Shown here in pieces: positions 1 through 8,380 of a DNA stretch of 64,000 bases. The translations under genes and the position numbers were made by a program. Numbering within the stretch: position 1 is the stretch's first letter; each line of letters begins with the position of its first letter. The notes beneath the pieces were generated by a model. The model was not told the origin of the DNA and ran no database searches. It was given only the letters and a program-made list of their open reading frames with translations. This DNA comes from Candidatus Zhuqueibacterota bacterium (lineage in GTDB: Bacteria > Zhuqueibacterota > Zhuqueibacteria > Zhuqueibacterales > Geothermadaptataceae), in NCBI GenBank assembly GCA_030950365.1, contig JAUZRQ010000026.1:1-64000 (forward strand), given 5' to 3'.

Positions 1-210
1 AAGGGCCACATTCTGGATGCCAAGATCGTGCCACCAACGGCGCAGAACCAGCGCGTGATGGAATCAGACCTCTGCGCCGTGGTGACGAAGAACCTGGAGC
101 TGGATGAGGACAAGCTGACCTGGCTGTGCGAGCAAACCATTCGTAATTACGACCCGTGCATTTCCTGCGCCACCCATTTCCTGCGCCTCGAGGTGGAGCG
201 GCTGGATTGA
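1..210 (+). CDS. NiFe hydrogenase large subunit, C-terminal end (gene starts before the window)
   Basis: Frame 1 is open from the first base to a stop at 208-210, giving 69 residues with no start, so this is the 3' end of a longer gene. The end carries the second metal-binding motif of NiFe-hydrogenase large subunits (DPCISCATH), whose two cysteines hold the Ni-Fe centre. Ten residues follow the histidine ([10 protein letters not shown]). In this family such a tail is removed after the histidine by a dedicated endopeptidase, and a candidate protease gene lies 448 bp downstream. The local sequence ([12 protein letters not shown]) suggests a cytoplasmic group 3 (NAD(P)- or F420-linked) enzyme, but the subgroup cannot be fixed from this fragment. 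The small subunit and electron-transfer subunits should lie upstream, outside the window. Confidence 0.9.
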   Translation, partial: KGHILDAKIVPPTAQNQRVMESDLCAVVTKNLELDEDKLTWLCEQTIRNYDPCISCATHFLRLEVERLD

Positions 211-225
211 CAGGATGACCGGATG

Positions 226-430
226 GAACACGGGGATGACGCGAATGACGCGGATTTCCATGGATGAAGAGCATATGAATAGCGCAAAAAGGCACAATGC
301 ACGGCGGAAAAGACAAAAATTCCGCATGACTCACGCAGGAACAAAATGCGAAAAACCCTAGTGCCTTGGTATGAGGAATCTTTTCCCAGCAGCTAAAGCA
401 TCCGCGTTTGATCCGCGTCAATCCGTGGCT
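226..430. repeat. Dispersed intergenic repeat module G, copy 1
   Basis: The gap between the hydrogenase genes holds no gene. Around 226-276 there is a run of 9-nt-spaced units (GGGGATGAC, GCGAATGAC, GCGGATTTC). Around 396-430 the complementary phrase appears (ATCCGCGTCAATCCGTGG). The two arms are roughly inverted repeats of one another with about 120 nt between them. Better copies lie at 12849-12959 and 17020-17155. From about 480 to 500 there is also a phrase of the CACAAAG / CCACCAAG type, seen again near 33611 and 42850. Confidence 0.6.
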
Positions 431-658
431 TTAAAAATCACAAAGGAGTGAATACAGCGGATTTCTATGGATGAATAGCACACAACGCCGCAAAGCCACC
501 AAGCAATGCTGAAAGAAAAGTTCTTTGCGCTCTATTTCATGGCACCAATAAACCATTAAAAAACCTTTGTGCTTCTGGTGCCTTTATGGTGAGAATCCAA
601 CCTCCGTGTCAATCAGTGGTTTCGATGAAGTGGTTTCAATAAAAAACCCATTTTTACC

Positions 659-1135
659 ATGGCCACCTCTCCAACCATCACCATCATCGGCCTTGGCCAG
701 CCCTACCGCGGCGATGACGCCGCCGGGCTGAACGTCGCCGAACGACTCGCCGATTTGCAAAACGAAAGCATTCGCGTCATCCCCTTCCTCGGTGACGCCA
801 CCGAACTCATGCACCTGTGGAAAAATGCGGCATGGCTGATCCTCATCGATGCGGCGAAATCCGGCCAGCCTGCCGGAACCATTCACCATTTCGATGCTCA
901 CCAGCGGCCGTTGCCATCGTTTCTGTCGAGCTGGTCATCACATGCCTTTGGTCTGCCGGAGGCGATCACTCTGGCGCGGCAATTCGGGCAATTGCCCCCA
1001 CGTATCGAGGTGTACGGCATTGAGGGGGAACGCTTCAGTATGGGCGAGCCGATGACCCCGGCTGTGGCCGCTGCCTGCCGCAAGGTAGCCGGGATGATCC
1101 GGAAACAGGTGCAGGCATACCTGAACCCCGCCTAA
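659..1135 (+). CDS. Hydrogenase maturation protease (HycI/HybD/HoxW family)
   Basis: A protein of 158 aa, the usual size for this family of nickel-dependent endopeptidases, which clip the C-terminal tail of the hydrogenase large subunit after Ni insertion. The N-terminus has the family glycine motif with acidic residues (GLGQPYRGDD, residues 11-20). Asp64 (ILIDAAKSG) and His95 (SSHAFGLPEA) sit where the other metal ligands are found in HybD. The substrate is probably the large subunit whose end is at 1-210, although 448 bp of repeat-rich DNA separates them, more than is usual in one operon. No clear Shine-Dalgarno sequence precedes the ATG. The next gene on this strand starts 512 bp away. Confidence 0.85.
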   Translation: MATSPTITIIGLGQPYRGDDAAGLNVAERLADLQNESIRVIPFLGDATELMHLWKNAAWLILIDAAKSGQPAGTIHHFDAHQRPLPSFLSSWSSHAFGLPEAITLARQFGQLPPRIEVYGIEGERFSMGEPMTPAVAAACRKVAGMIRKQVQAYLNPA

Positions 1136-1444
1136 TAGCTCCTACAATCCCATCCCAACCGTGTATGAAATGGCGATTTAGCGGAGGCGCTGCCTATCAT
1201 TTTGCGCTTTTTCAGGGGCGATCAACCGTAAATATGGAGTAAGTCCCAAAAATGAATGAACTTTTTGCGAATTAGAGCGTGTTCAATCAAGCGGAAAGGC
1301 AGAAGATTGGCTGATTCCTGTTTTGCGGTGGGCTTTATGCTCTTACGAGATGGAATTGGAACGACTTCCGCGTCATTCGCTTTTTGCAAATAAGTCGCTC
1401 GACAATTTCTGGCGTGATAGCTATTTCAGCTTATGCTGTTATTC

Positions 1445-1500
1445 GTCATTCCGGCATTCCGGCGCCCACCTCTCGGCGGTCGCTGGAGGCCGGAATAACA
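1445..1500. repeat. Hairpin repeat family E (copy 1)
   Basis: GTCATTCCGGC at the left and GCCGGAATAAC at the right are inverted repeats with about 33 nt between them. Similar hairpins with ATTCCGGC / GCCGGAAT ends lie at 19688 and 19768, and a related one at 13852. The rest of the gap 1136-1647 has no recognisable gene. A TATAAT hexamer at 1600-1605 may be the -10 box of the following peptidase gene, but no matching -35 box was seen. Confidence 0.6.
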
Positions 1501-1647
1501 AAATAGGCTTATGGCGGATAGTTCCCGGTTAAGGCCGATAACAACAATTGTAACAGAACGTTAACTTGTATTTTTCGGGTAAATTCATGTATTTTAAATT
1601 ATAATAGGGGTTGCACTGAGGGAATCAAACGAAAGGAATAGACAGCC

Positions 1648-2706
1648 ATGCGAACCGCGTCACTGGAGTTTTTGAAAAAGTTACTGGAGGCTCCGAGTCC
1701 ATCCGGCTATGAACAGCCAGCGCAGCGGGTTTGGCGGGCTTACGTTGAGGCATTCGCCGATCGTATTGAGCACGACATCCATGGCAATAGCATTGCCGTC
1801 ATCAATCCGGACGGCGCACCGCGCATCATGTTTGCCGGCCACTGTGATGAACTCGGATTTGTGGTCAAATATATCAACGACAAAGGCTTTATCTATTTCG
1901 CGACCGTCGGCGGGCACGACAAGTCCATTATTCCCGGCCGGCGGGTGGCCATCCATACCAAAAACGGCCCGGTGTATGGTGTGACCGGCAAAAAAGCCAT
2001 TCATATGATGACCGCCGACGAGCGTAAAAAAGTGCCGGAAATCGAGAACCTGTGGATCGATATCGGTGTGTCGAGCAAGGAAGAGGCCGAAAAGCGGGTG
2101 TCGGTGGGCGATCCGATTGTGTACGACGTGGCGTTTCAGCCGATCAACGAGCGCGTCGTCACATCGCGCGGATTCGATGACAAAGTGGGCGCTTTTGCCG
2201 TGGCCGAGGCTTTGCGGCTGCTGAAGGAAAGCGGCGTGACCGCGGCGGTCTATTCCGTGGCTACGGTGCAGGAAGAGATCGGCTTGCGCGGCGCCAAAAC
2301 CAGCGCCTTCGCCATCGATCCAAAAGTGGGCGTAGCCGTGGATGTCACGCACGCCACGGATCATCCCGAGGTGGACCAGCGCAAAGAAGGTGAAGTGAAG
2401 CTCGGCGGTGGACCGGTAATCACCCTCGGCGCCAATGCCAATCCGAAGGTGGTGGAGCTGCTCATCGAGGCGGCGAAAGAGGAAGAAATCCCATACCAGT
2501 TGCAAGCCATTCCCGGCGGTACTCCCACGGATGCCAACGCCATTCAGCTCAATCGCAGCGGGGTGGCAGCCGGCCTGGTGAGTATCCCGCTGCGATACAT
2601 GCACACGCCTAGCGAAGTCGTTTCGCTGGTGGATGTGGAGAACACGGCGCGGCTACTGGCCGCCTTTGCGCGCAAGGTTAGCTCGGCCACCGATTTCCGC
2701 CCATGA
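1648..2706 (+). CDS. M42 family metallopeptidase (glutamyl/deblocking aminopeptidase type)
   Basis: 352 aa, full length for family M42, cytosolic dinuclear zinc or cobalt aminopeptidases that trim peptides and form large tetrahedral assemblies. The metal ligands and catalytic residues can be followed in order: His65 and Asp67 (GHCDELG), Asp177/Asp178 (RGFDDKVG), Glu209-Glu210 (QEEIGLRGA), Asp232 (DVTHATDHP) and His319 (RYMHTPSE). The conserved GGTPTDAN loop lies near 290-297. AAAGGA 10-15 bases before the ATG serves as ribosome binding site. There is no signal peptide. It appears to be a single-gene unit, with a tRNA following 72 bp downstream. It is distinguished from M20/M18 relatives by the GHxDE and EEIGLRGA motifs. 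Confidence 0.93.
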   Translation: MRTASLEFLKKLLEAPSPSGYEQPAQRVWRAYVEAFADRIEHDIHGNSIAVINPDGAPRIMFAGHCDELGFVVKYINDKGFIYFATVGGHDKSIIPGRRVAIHTKNGPVYGVTGKKAIHMMTADERKKVPEIENLWIDIGVSSKEEAEKRVSVGDPIVYDVAFQPINERVVTSRGFDDKVGAFAVAEALRLLKESGVTAAVYSVATVQEEIGLRGAKTSAFAIDPKVGVAVDVTHATDHPEVDQRKEGEVKLGGGPVITLGANANPKVVELLIEAAKEEEIPYQLQAIPGGTPTDANAIQLNRSGVAAGLVSIPLRYMHTPSEVVSLVDVENTARLLAAFARKVSSATDFRP

Positions 2707-2778
2707 GGCGGATGACCAACGATTGACATTATACTTGATTCTGCAGCAAAAAATTTTAAATTATAAATTCTTGCGCGA

Positions 2779-2852
2779 GGGCCCTTAGCTCAGTTGGTCA
2801 GAGCGACGGACTCATAATCCGTTGGTCGTAGGTTCGAGTCCTACAGGGCCCA
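2779..2852 (+). tRNA. tRNA with CAU anticodon (tRNA-Ile2 or elongator tRNA-Met)
   Basis: A 74-nt cloverleaf. The acceptor stem GGGCCCT (2779-2785) pairs with AGGGCCC (2845-2851) with discriminator A2852. The anticodon stem is ACGGA/TCCGT around the loop CTCATAA, which gives anticodon CAU, and the T arm contains GGTTCGAGTCC. The 3' CCA is not encoded. The body (TTAGCTCAGTTGGT, GGTCGTAGGTTCGAGTCCTAC) is more like bacterial tRNA-Ile2, whose C34 is changed to lysidine by TilS, than like typical elongator Met, but the two cannot be separated with certainty by eye. Confidence 0.95.
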
Positions 2853-2860
2853 TAAAGTAA

Positions 2861-2894
2861 AAGGGCTGGCATCACGGATGCCAGCCCTTTTTTT
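2861..2894 (+). terminator. Rho-independent terminator after the tRNA
   Basis: A perfect 10-bp stem, GGGCTGGCAT / ATGCCAGCCC, with a 5-nt loop, followed by seven T. It begins about 10 nt after the tRNA. On the other strand the same stem is followed by TTTT, so it may also stop transcription of the cytochrome gene that ends at 2959. Confidence 0.9.
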
Positions 2895-2958
2895 ATGAAT
2901 CCTTGGAATTTGTTCCTGGCCTACATAGGCAGCCTACAAACCCTTCCATCGTGCGTTC

Positions 2959-4884
2959 CTAACGTACTTTCACCAGTTTTTGCGTAGCGGTTTCTCCTGC
3001 CGTCGTGAGCTTGAGGAGGTACAGGCCACTGCCGACGCGACGGCCGGTGTCATCGAGGCCGTCCCACTGGAGGCGATGCGTGCCGGCTGGCCGGTAGCCC
3101 CGCACCAGCGTGCGAATCAGCCGCCCGCGGAGATCGTAAACCGCCACCGAAATCCGGGCTGCTTGGGCCAGTTGCACCTGTACTGCGGTGCCCTTTACGA
3201 ATGGATTGGGATAGGCTTGCAGCAGGGCAAAGCCATCGGGGAGGTTTTTGCCTCGATTCTTGATCCCTGTGGTTACATCCACGGTTAAATTGGCAGTCTG
3301 GACCTGTTCTGGTGTTTTATCGGCCTGTTGATAGTAGCCGCGGAAACGGTCCACGGCTGGCGTGCTATAATTAAAAAGATCGGCGACGAACTGCGGCTTG
3401 ATGCTCTGGTATAACAGCTCAATCATGATGTCCAATTTGCCGCTAAGGCCAGAAACGTCAATCTCATAATGGACGATATCTGCGCCAGAGCCCTCGGCGC
3501 CATCCTGTCGATTGAAATCAGGATCCTCTGCGGCCTGCCCAAGGACGGCAACAGATGGGTAATCCGGGAACTGGCTGGAGAAACCGGTGGGCGGAATGCG
3601 ATTATCTTTTTTGTAACTGGCGGCTCGCAGCAGTGTGTGGGTGACGTTGCCGTTCACATCTTGCATCACCGCTTCATAAATTTGTACCTGTTCCGGGGAG
3701 GTGATGCGATTGAAATGTGGGGTGAATTCGGTCTCGCCTATGATCTGGCCATTTTTGTCATATGCACCGGATTCAAACACGATTTTGCCATCCGAAGTTT
3801 TCACCACGACGTGCAGCCATGCGCGTCGGGCCGGATAGCCGGAAGGGAATTTGTGCCCGGACAGATTCACCAGCTCCACGTCGAGCATGAGGGTGTTGTT
3901 TTGCACACCGGCGGTGGCATTTAATTTGATGGTGCGCTCCTGGAGTTGCTGCCGCGTGGCCTGGATGGTGGCATCAAATTGCGCTTTTGTAGCGGTAACG
4001 CCGATCTCTTCGCCAAAGTCGCGCAGGATGGATAGCATGAAGGTGTTGCCACCGACAAAAATGTGGCGCCAGAACGGCGATTGCGTCCCAAGCATGGGGG
4101 GCCGGTTGGCAATGCGAACGGCCTCGTCCACGCGCGGCATGTGGCAATCCTGGCACTGAATGTTTTTCTGATAAAAGTCGCTGTTTTTCCATTCCAGATA
4201 GGGCGTTTGCTCCGGGAACTCCCCGGCAATGTTGCCCTGGTCGTCCAGGTACGGGGTAAACAGAGTATGGCAGGTGGCACACAGTTCCGATTGTTGAATA
4301 TGGGCCCCAAACAGGGGGGTGTAGTTGACATTATTGATCATGGGTTGCGTCATTACATTCTGATAAGGCCCAAAAATTTGGCGTTTATCGGTAATAATAT
4401 ATTTCCCGGAAAAGCTCTCTTTGGTTCCCAAGTTATCCGGCTGAATTTGATGACACACCGTGCAGCTCACGCCATCCAGTGCCAGGGGATCGTTGCGCAT
4501 GGCGTCCAGCGTGTAGCCGGAAGCGCCATCGAATACGGCCTGGGTGCGTCCCATGGGGGCATGGCAGGTGGTGCATTTGTCCTCGATCACGTCCTTGAGC
4601 TGGGGATTGGCCGCCACCTCGGCCTCAACCTTGGCCTGCCAGAAAGGGTCTTTGGCGGCATTGGCCATCATGGTGGAGCGCCAGTCGGTGGGGGGCGACA
4701 GATCGTTGCCTTTGCTGTCGGTCAGGGCGACGCCGTCGCTGGTATGGCAGTCGGCGCAGACGCCCGAGCCGGCGAACAGGGAAGATGTATTAAACGGCAA
4801 AGTCTGTGTGTACGCAGGAGAGGGGCCTGTACCCGGAAGTACGCCAGAGGTCAACCAAACCAGAAAGAAAACACTCCTTTTCAC
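2959..4884 (-). CDS. Secreted pentaheme c-type cytochrome with FlgD/T9SS-like C-terminal domain
   Basis: 641 aa from a GTG at 4884, chosen because AAGGAG lies 6 nt before it; an ATG six codons upstream has no such site. A signal peptide (VKRSVFFLVWLTSGVLP) is followed by five heme-binding CXXCH motifs at about residues 43 (CADCH), 104 (CTTCH), 141 (CTVCH), 202 (CATCH) and 244 (CQDCH). The middle part has no motif I recognise. The last ~90 residues, from AYPNPF on, form a FlgD-like Ig fold ending in KLVKVR, the kind of domain used for surface sorting in FCB bacteria. The inferred role is extracytoplasmic electron transfer, donor and acceptor unknown. It is transcribed alone, with about 500 bp of gene-free DNA upstream. 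Confidence 0.88.
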   Translation of the reverse strand: MKRSVFFLVWLTSGVLPGTGPSPAYTQTLPFNTSSLFAGSGVCADCHTSDGVALTDSKGNDLSPPTDWRSTMMANAAKDPFWQAKVEAEVAANPQLKDVIEDKCTTCHAPMGRTQAVFDGASGYTLDAMRNDPLALDGVSCTVCHQIQPDNLGTKESFSGKYIITDKRQIFGPYQNVMTQPMINNVNYTPLFGAHIQQSELCATCHTLFTPYLDDQGNIAGEFPEQTPYLEWKNSDFYQKNIQCQDCHMPRVDEAVRIANRPPMLGTQSPFWRHIFVGGNTFMLSILRDFGEEIGVTATKAQFDATIQATRQQLQERTIKLNATAGVQNNTLMLDVELVNLSGHKFPSGYPARRAWLHVVVKTSDGKIVFESGAYDKNGQIIGETEFTPHFNRITSPEQVQIYEAVMQDVNGNVTHTLLRAASYKKDNRIPPTGFSSQFPDYPSVAVLGQAAEDPDFNRQDGAEGSGADIVHYEIDVSGLSGKLDIMIELLYQSIKPQFVADLFNYSTPAVDRFRGYYQQADKTPEQVQTANLTVDVTTGIKNRGKNLPDGFALLQAYPNPFVKGTAVQVQLAQAARISVAVYDLRGRLIRTLVRGYRPAGTHRLQWDGLDDTGRRVGSGLYLLKLTTAGETATQKLVKVR

Positions 4885-5401
4885 GGTGCTCTCCTTATAC
4901 ATGGATTCAGTTTGTATTGAAAGTCCCGCTGATCCTGGACAGCTTTGAATAGGGTGCCATGATCGAGTAGGGACGGCTCTTTCAACGCGTCAATCGGATT
5001 CTTTAGCCACACCAAAAGTTACGAATTTCACCCGGTATTTTGGATTTTTTCACCATTCGGTGAATTACAATGGTAAGCAGAACCCGAATTTTTCATGGAC
5101 CAGCCAGCACAAAAATGGCTACATCGGCTGAGTCGCAAGCGCCAAATTTTGAAAGGAAGGCTATCGGACCATTGTGTCACGACGCCTGGAAACGTACCTA
5201 CACAATGGCCAATGTTTATTTAGATGAAGAGAGCTGGCAAATTGTTCGTAAAAGCTCTTCTAAAAGGTACACGTAATTGGGCATTAATGAAGAAATCGTT
5301 GTATTGGCCGATGATGTCCGCTCCTGTAGTGATTGGGTGGAATACTTTCAATCAATGGTGAAAAGACAATGTACCTTGTCTCGGATAAACGAAAACTGCG
5401 C
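4885..5401. other. Gene-free stretch upstream of the cytochrome gene
   Basis: No convincing reading frame, RNA or repeat is visible. It must hold the promoter of the minus-strand cytochrome gene, but no clear -35/-10 pair was found. A short plus-strand frame ending near 5276 has no ribosome site and no recognisable product. Confidence 0.4.
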
Positions 5402-8380
5402 TTATCGTCGCTCCGATGTGATGGTTTCCTGCAAAGGTCGCTCTGGCGAATAGAAGTCGATTTCTATGCGGCGATTGAGCTTCCGGCCCAATGGTGAATG
5501 GTTATCGCCCAGGATAATGATTCGGCCGGACGCATGTTGAATAAACAAGGGCACGTTTTCTCCCCGACCGATGGGCGGATCGAGGCGCTGTAAAATCTTA
5601 TCATAACTTTCTGGATAGTTCTTTTTTACGTATTCGAGAAACCGGTTCTGGAAGGTTTCGGCGCGGCGCTCCGACAATCGCTGGTTTACCCATTTGGGCC
5701 CTATGGCGCAGGCGTGGCCGACGAAGCGCATGCGCATGTTTTCGTCTTCCAGCATGCGAGTCACGTGGGCAAACAGCTTGTCCCAGTAAAACGTGTAGAG
5801 CGGATCGGTTTGCGCAAATTTGAGTGGCCAGGCGTATTTTTCATCCCGCAGCACGGCATCGGAAAGCAGGTAAATGGGGCGCGGCTGAATGCGGAACCGC
5901 CGTCCCAGCGAGTCGGTCACTGCCAGCCAGGTCTGGATGCTTTGGTCTTGCCACTCGGACTCGTCTTTGAGCGGATAACGCCATCCAGCCATTCCAAAAA
6001 TCTGACCGCCAGAATCAAATAGCCGTAAATCAATGCTATCCTGCTGGCCGCCGAATGCCAGATAAATTTTGCGATCGCTGAAAGAGATGGGACTGCTGAG
6101 CTCGACAATCAGGGTGATGGGCACGGACAGGGCTTCGATGTCGGTGAATTGCATGGGCTGGAACAGCTTCACTTCGTGGTCGGGCCGGGCCACGATTTCC
6201 ACATAGCGGCGTTCCTGGAATAACCAGATGGCATCTTGTCGATTGCGGGGCACCGAGCGCCGGTCCAGCGTCTGACCGGGTAGGATATCAATCTGATCCG
6301 ATTGCACCCCCAGGATTAGAAGCGAATCGCGAACGGAACGAGCGCGCTGTTCGGCCAACGCCAGATCGGTTTCACCCGAGTTCGGATCAATAAAACCGCG
6401 GATATACACGCGCGCCTGCGGGAATTGCCGCAAGCGTTTGGCAAGAATGGTGAGTGGCGCTGGCAACAGGCCATTGCGCAAATATTCGCTTTTCACAAAG
6501 GCGCTGGAGCTGTCGAAACACACCTCGGCGATAAAGGGTAGGTCGTAAGTCACGTGCGAAAAAATCACTGCTGTGGCCGTATCGGTCACCGTGAGCGAGC
6601 CTTTGGGAATGGTAAAGAAATCGGAGGTCTGCCGGTTGTTGCGCTCGTCCGGCTCGGTGAATTCGCCATCGGCATCGATCATGGCGGAAAATCGATGCTG
6701 GCCGGAATGTTCGGTGTGCCAGTCGAAGCTCAACCGGAAGGTGTCTCCGGGGGCGATTTCCGGAATGTGGATGCGGGTTTCCCACGGGACGGTGCCGTCT
6801 CCATTGCTGGAACTATCGTTATGGGTGGCCAGCTGATATTCGGTGGAATCGAACAATACAAAACTAACGTTTTGCAAGGTTCGACGGCCCACGAGCACAC
6901 CTTCCACTAGAATTTTGCCCTGGTAATCGTCGGTGGTAATCCACGGATGTGGTTGGTGTTCAAGTCGGGTGATTTTCAAGTCCGATGGCGCCACCACAAA
7001 CCGGCCCAGTGGTCGACCATCGTGATTGCCAGGGGTCACATGGCCGTCGCGGTCTTCGGCCAGCACGGTCCAGGCGTATTCACCGTCTTTTAAATGCGAC
7101 AGCGTCACCCAGGTATCCTGCAGCTTGCGGTGGTAAACGAGTTTCGTCGCCGCCAGCACGCTGTCGATACGGCCGGGCGCCTGCGTCACGGCCGCGATCA
7201 CCTGTTGCAGTCGCGATTGCAGCGTATCTACCAGCAGCCAGTAGTGCACACGGTCAAAGGGATCGGGATCGGTGGTGGCCTCCCACTGAAACACCACCGA
7301 CGGGGTTTCGAATAGCGCCTCGGGGGCTGGTTCGAGCAGTCGGAACGACTCCGGTCCGATGGGAAAATGGTTCACGGTGCCGCGATAGGTGCCGGAGAAC
7401 ACGGCTTCGGTAGGCATGGCGGCGATATCCAGCCGCAGGGCATTGTTGCGGCCGGGAATCCTGGGCAGCAGGGCCGAGCGCAGATCGTCGAGTCTGAAGC
7501 TGAGGCCGAAGCTAAACGGATTGAGTAGGTGCGCGGGATCGCGGTTGATCACGACACCGGTGCGCACCACCAGCCAATCTCGCCAATTCACTTCACCGCC
7601 GATGGCCCAAAGGAGTTTTTCATCACGCACTTTGTACACATCCGCGCCGATGCGCACCTGCCAGCCATTGTGCTGGCCAAGCAGCATTTGCAAGCCGGCG
7701 CGCAATCCGCGTGGCAGGGGGGTGCCTTTTTGCAAAAAGGTCAGCGGCTGCCCCAGTTGCGTGACCGCAAGTCCGGCGGTGATTTGCGATTGTGGCAAAA
7801 TCCGGGCGATGGTTTGCGGCATGGCGAACAACGGCGAACGGTAGAACAGGCCGGCGTCGAACACCCATGTCGAGGCGCGGTAGCGATCGAGCGTGCTGCG
7901 GAAATATTTGGCATTGGCGCCAAGGGCCAGATTCGGCGACAAAAACGACAACCGCTGGCCGAGGCTCGCCATAACGAGCAGGTCGTTGGCGCTGGCCGGT
8001 CCGGCGCCGGCATCGGCGCTGTTGAATTCGGGCATGCCCTGATACATCAGCCCCACGGCAACGCGCGTGTGCCGACTCCACGGTGTGCGCACGCGCCGGC
8101 CGTACAGCCACGACGCGCGGTACACATCGGCAATCCAGCGAGAGTAGTTGGCCGCCCACTGCCACTCGCGTAGATACGCCGCCGCGGCCGGATTGGCCAG
8201 CAACGCATTGAGGTCATCGTTCAGTCCGGTGTAGATGCTGCCCATGCCCTGCACGCGCGCGCCCGGCAAAATTTTCAAAAAACTGGCGCCGGAGCGCACC
8301 TGCGCCTGCGCCGCCGACAGCAGGCCGAGGAGCAGCACGCCGAGCATCCACACGCGAATATGTCGGTAGCCCCATTTCAT
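5402..8380 (-). CDS. PorV/PorQ-like outer-membrane protein fused to CARDB and two OmpA-like domains
   Basis: 992 aa. The start at 8380 is preferred over one eight codons upstream because it makes an ATGA overlap with the preceding gene and opens directly with a signal peptide (MKWGYRHIRVWMLGVLLLGL...AQA). Residues ~25-330 resemble the PorV/PorQ family of T9SS-associated barrels (SFLKILPGARVQGMGSIYTG, ALLANPAAAAYL). About 350-460 looks like a fibronectin-type domain. About 490-590 is CARDB-like and ends EPDERNN. Two OmpA-type peptidoglycan-binding regions follow, at ~615-730 (VYIRGFIDPN, ALAEQRARSVRDSL) and ~840-985 (FVGHACAIG, RLSERRAETF, LNRRIEID). The inferred role is a surface protein linking outer membrane and cell wall, perhaps docking its partner encoded just upstream. 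The combination of domains in one chain is unusual. Confidence 0.8.
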   Translation of the reverse strand: MKWGYRHIRVWMLGVLLLGLLSAAQAQVRSGASFLKILPGARVQGMGSIYTGLNDDLNALLANPAAAAYLREWQWAANYSRWIADVYRASWLYGRRVRTPWSRHTRVAVGLMYQGMPEFNSADAGAGPASANDLLVMASLGQRLSFLSPNLALGANAKYFRSTLDRYRASTWVFDAGLFYRSPLFAMPQTIARILPQSQITAGLAVTQLGQPLTFLQKGTPLPRGLRAGLQMLLGQHNGWQVRIGADVYKVRDEKLLWAIGGEVNWRDWLVVRTGVVINRDPAHLLNPFSFGLSFRLDDLRSALLPRIPGRNNALRLDIAAMPTEAVFSGTYRGTVNHFPIGPESFRLLEPAPEALFETPSVVFQWEATTDPDPFDRVHYWLLVDTLQSRLQQVIAAVTQAPGRIDSVLAATKLVYHRKLQDTWVTLSHLKDGEYAWTVLAEDRDGHVTPGNHDGRPLGRFVVAPSDLKITRLEHQPHPWITTDDYQGKILVEGVLVGRRTLQNVSFVLFDSTEYQLATHNDSSSNGDGTVPWETRIHIPEIAPGDTFRLSFDWHTEHSGQHRFSAMIDADGEFTEPDERNNRQTSDFFTIPKGSLTVTDTATAVIFSHVTYDLPFIAEVCFDSSSAFVKSEYLRNGLLPAPLTILAKRLRQFPQARVYIRGFIDPNSGETDLALAEQRARSVRDSLLILGVQSDQIDILPGQTLDRRSVPRNRQDAIWLFQERRYVEIVARPDHEVKLFQPMQFTDIEALSVPITLIVELSSPISFSDRKIYLAFGGQQDSIDLRLFDSGGQIFGMAGWRYPLKDESEWQDQSIQTWLAVTDSLGRRFRIQPRPIYLLSDAVLRDEKYAWPLKFAQTDPLYTFYWDKLFAHVTRMLEDENMRMRFVGHACAIGPKWVNQRLSERRAETFQNRFLEYVKKNYPESYDKILQRLDPPIGRGENVPLFIQHASGRIIILGDNHSPLGRKLNRRIEIDFYSPERPLQETITSERR

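Noticed and set aside
1561-1610. Promoter for the M42 peptidase
   Set aside because: A TATAAT is present at 1600-1605 but no -35 box lies at a usable distance.
1681-2604. 307-codon frame antisense to the M42 peptidase
   Set aside because: The plus-strand gene has all catalytic motifs; the antisense frame has no family features.
5070-5276. Short plus-strand frame between cytochrome and PorV-like genes
   Set aside because: No ribosome site or domain; the part after its stop shows no continuing protein similarity that I can recognise.
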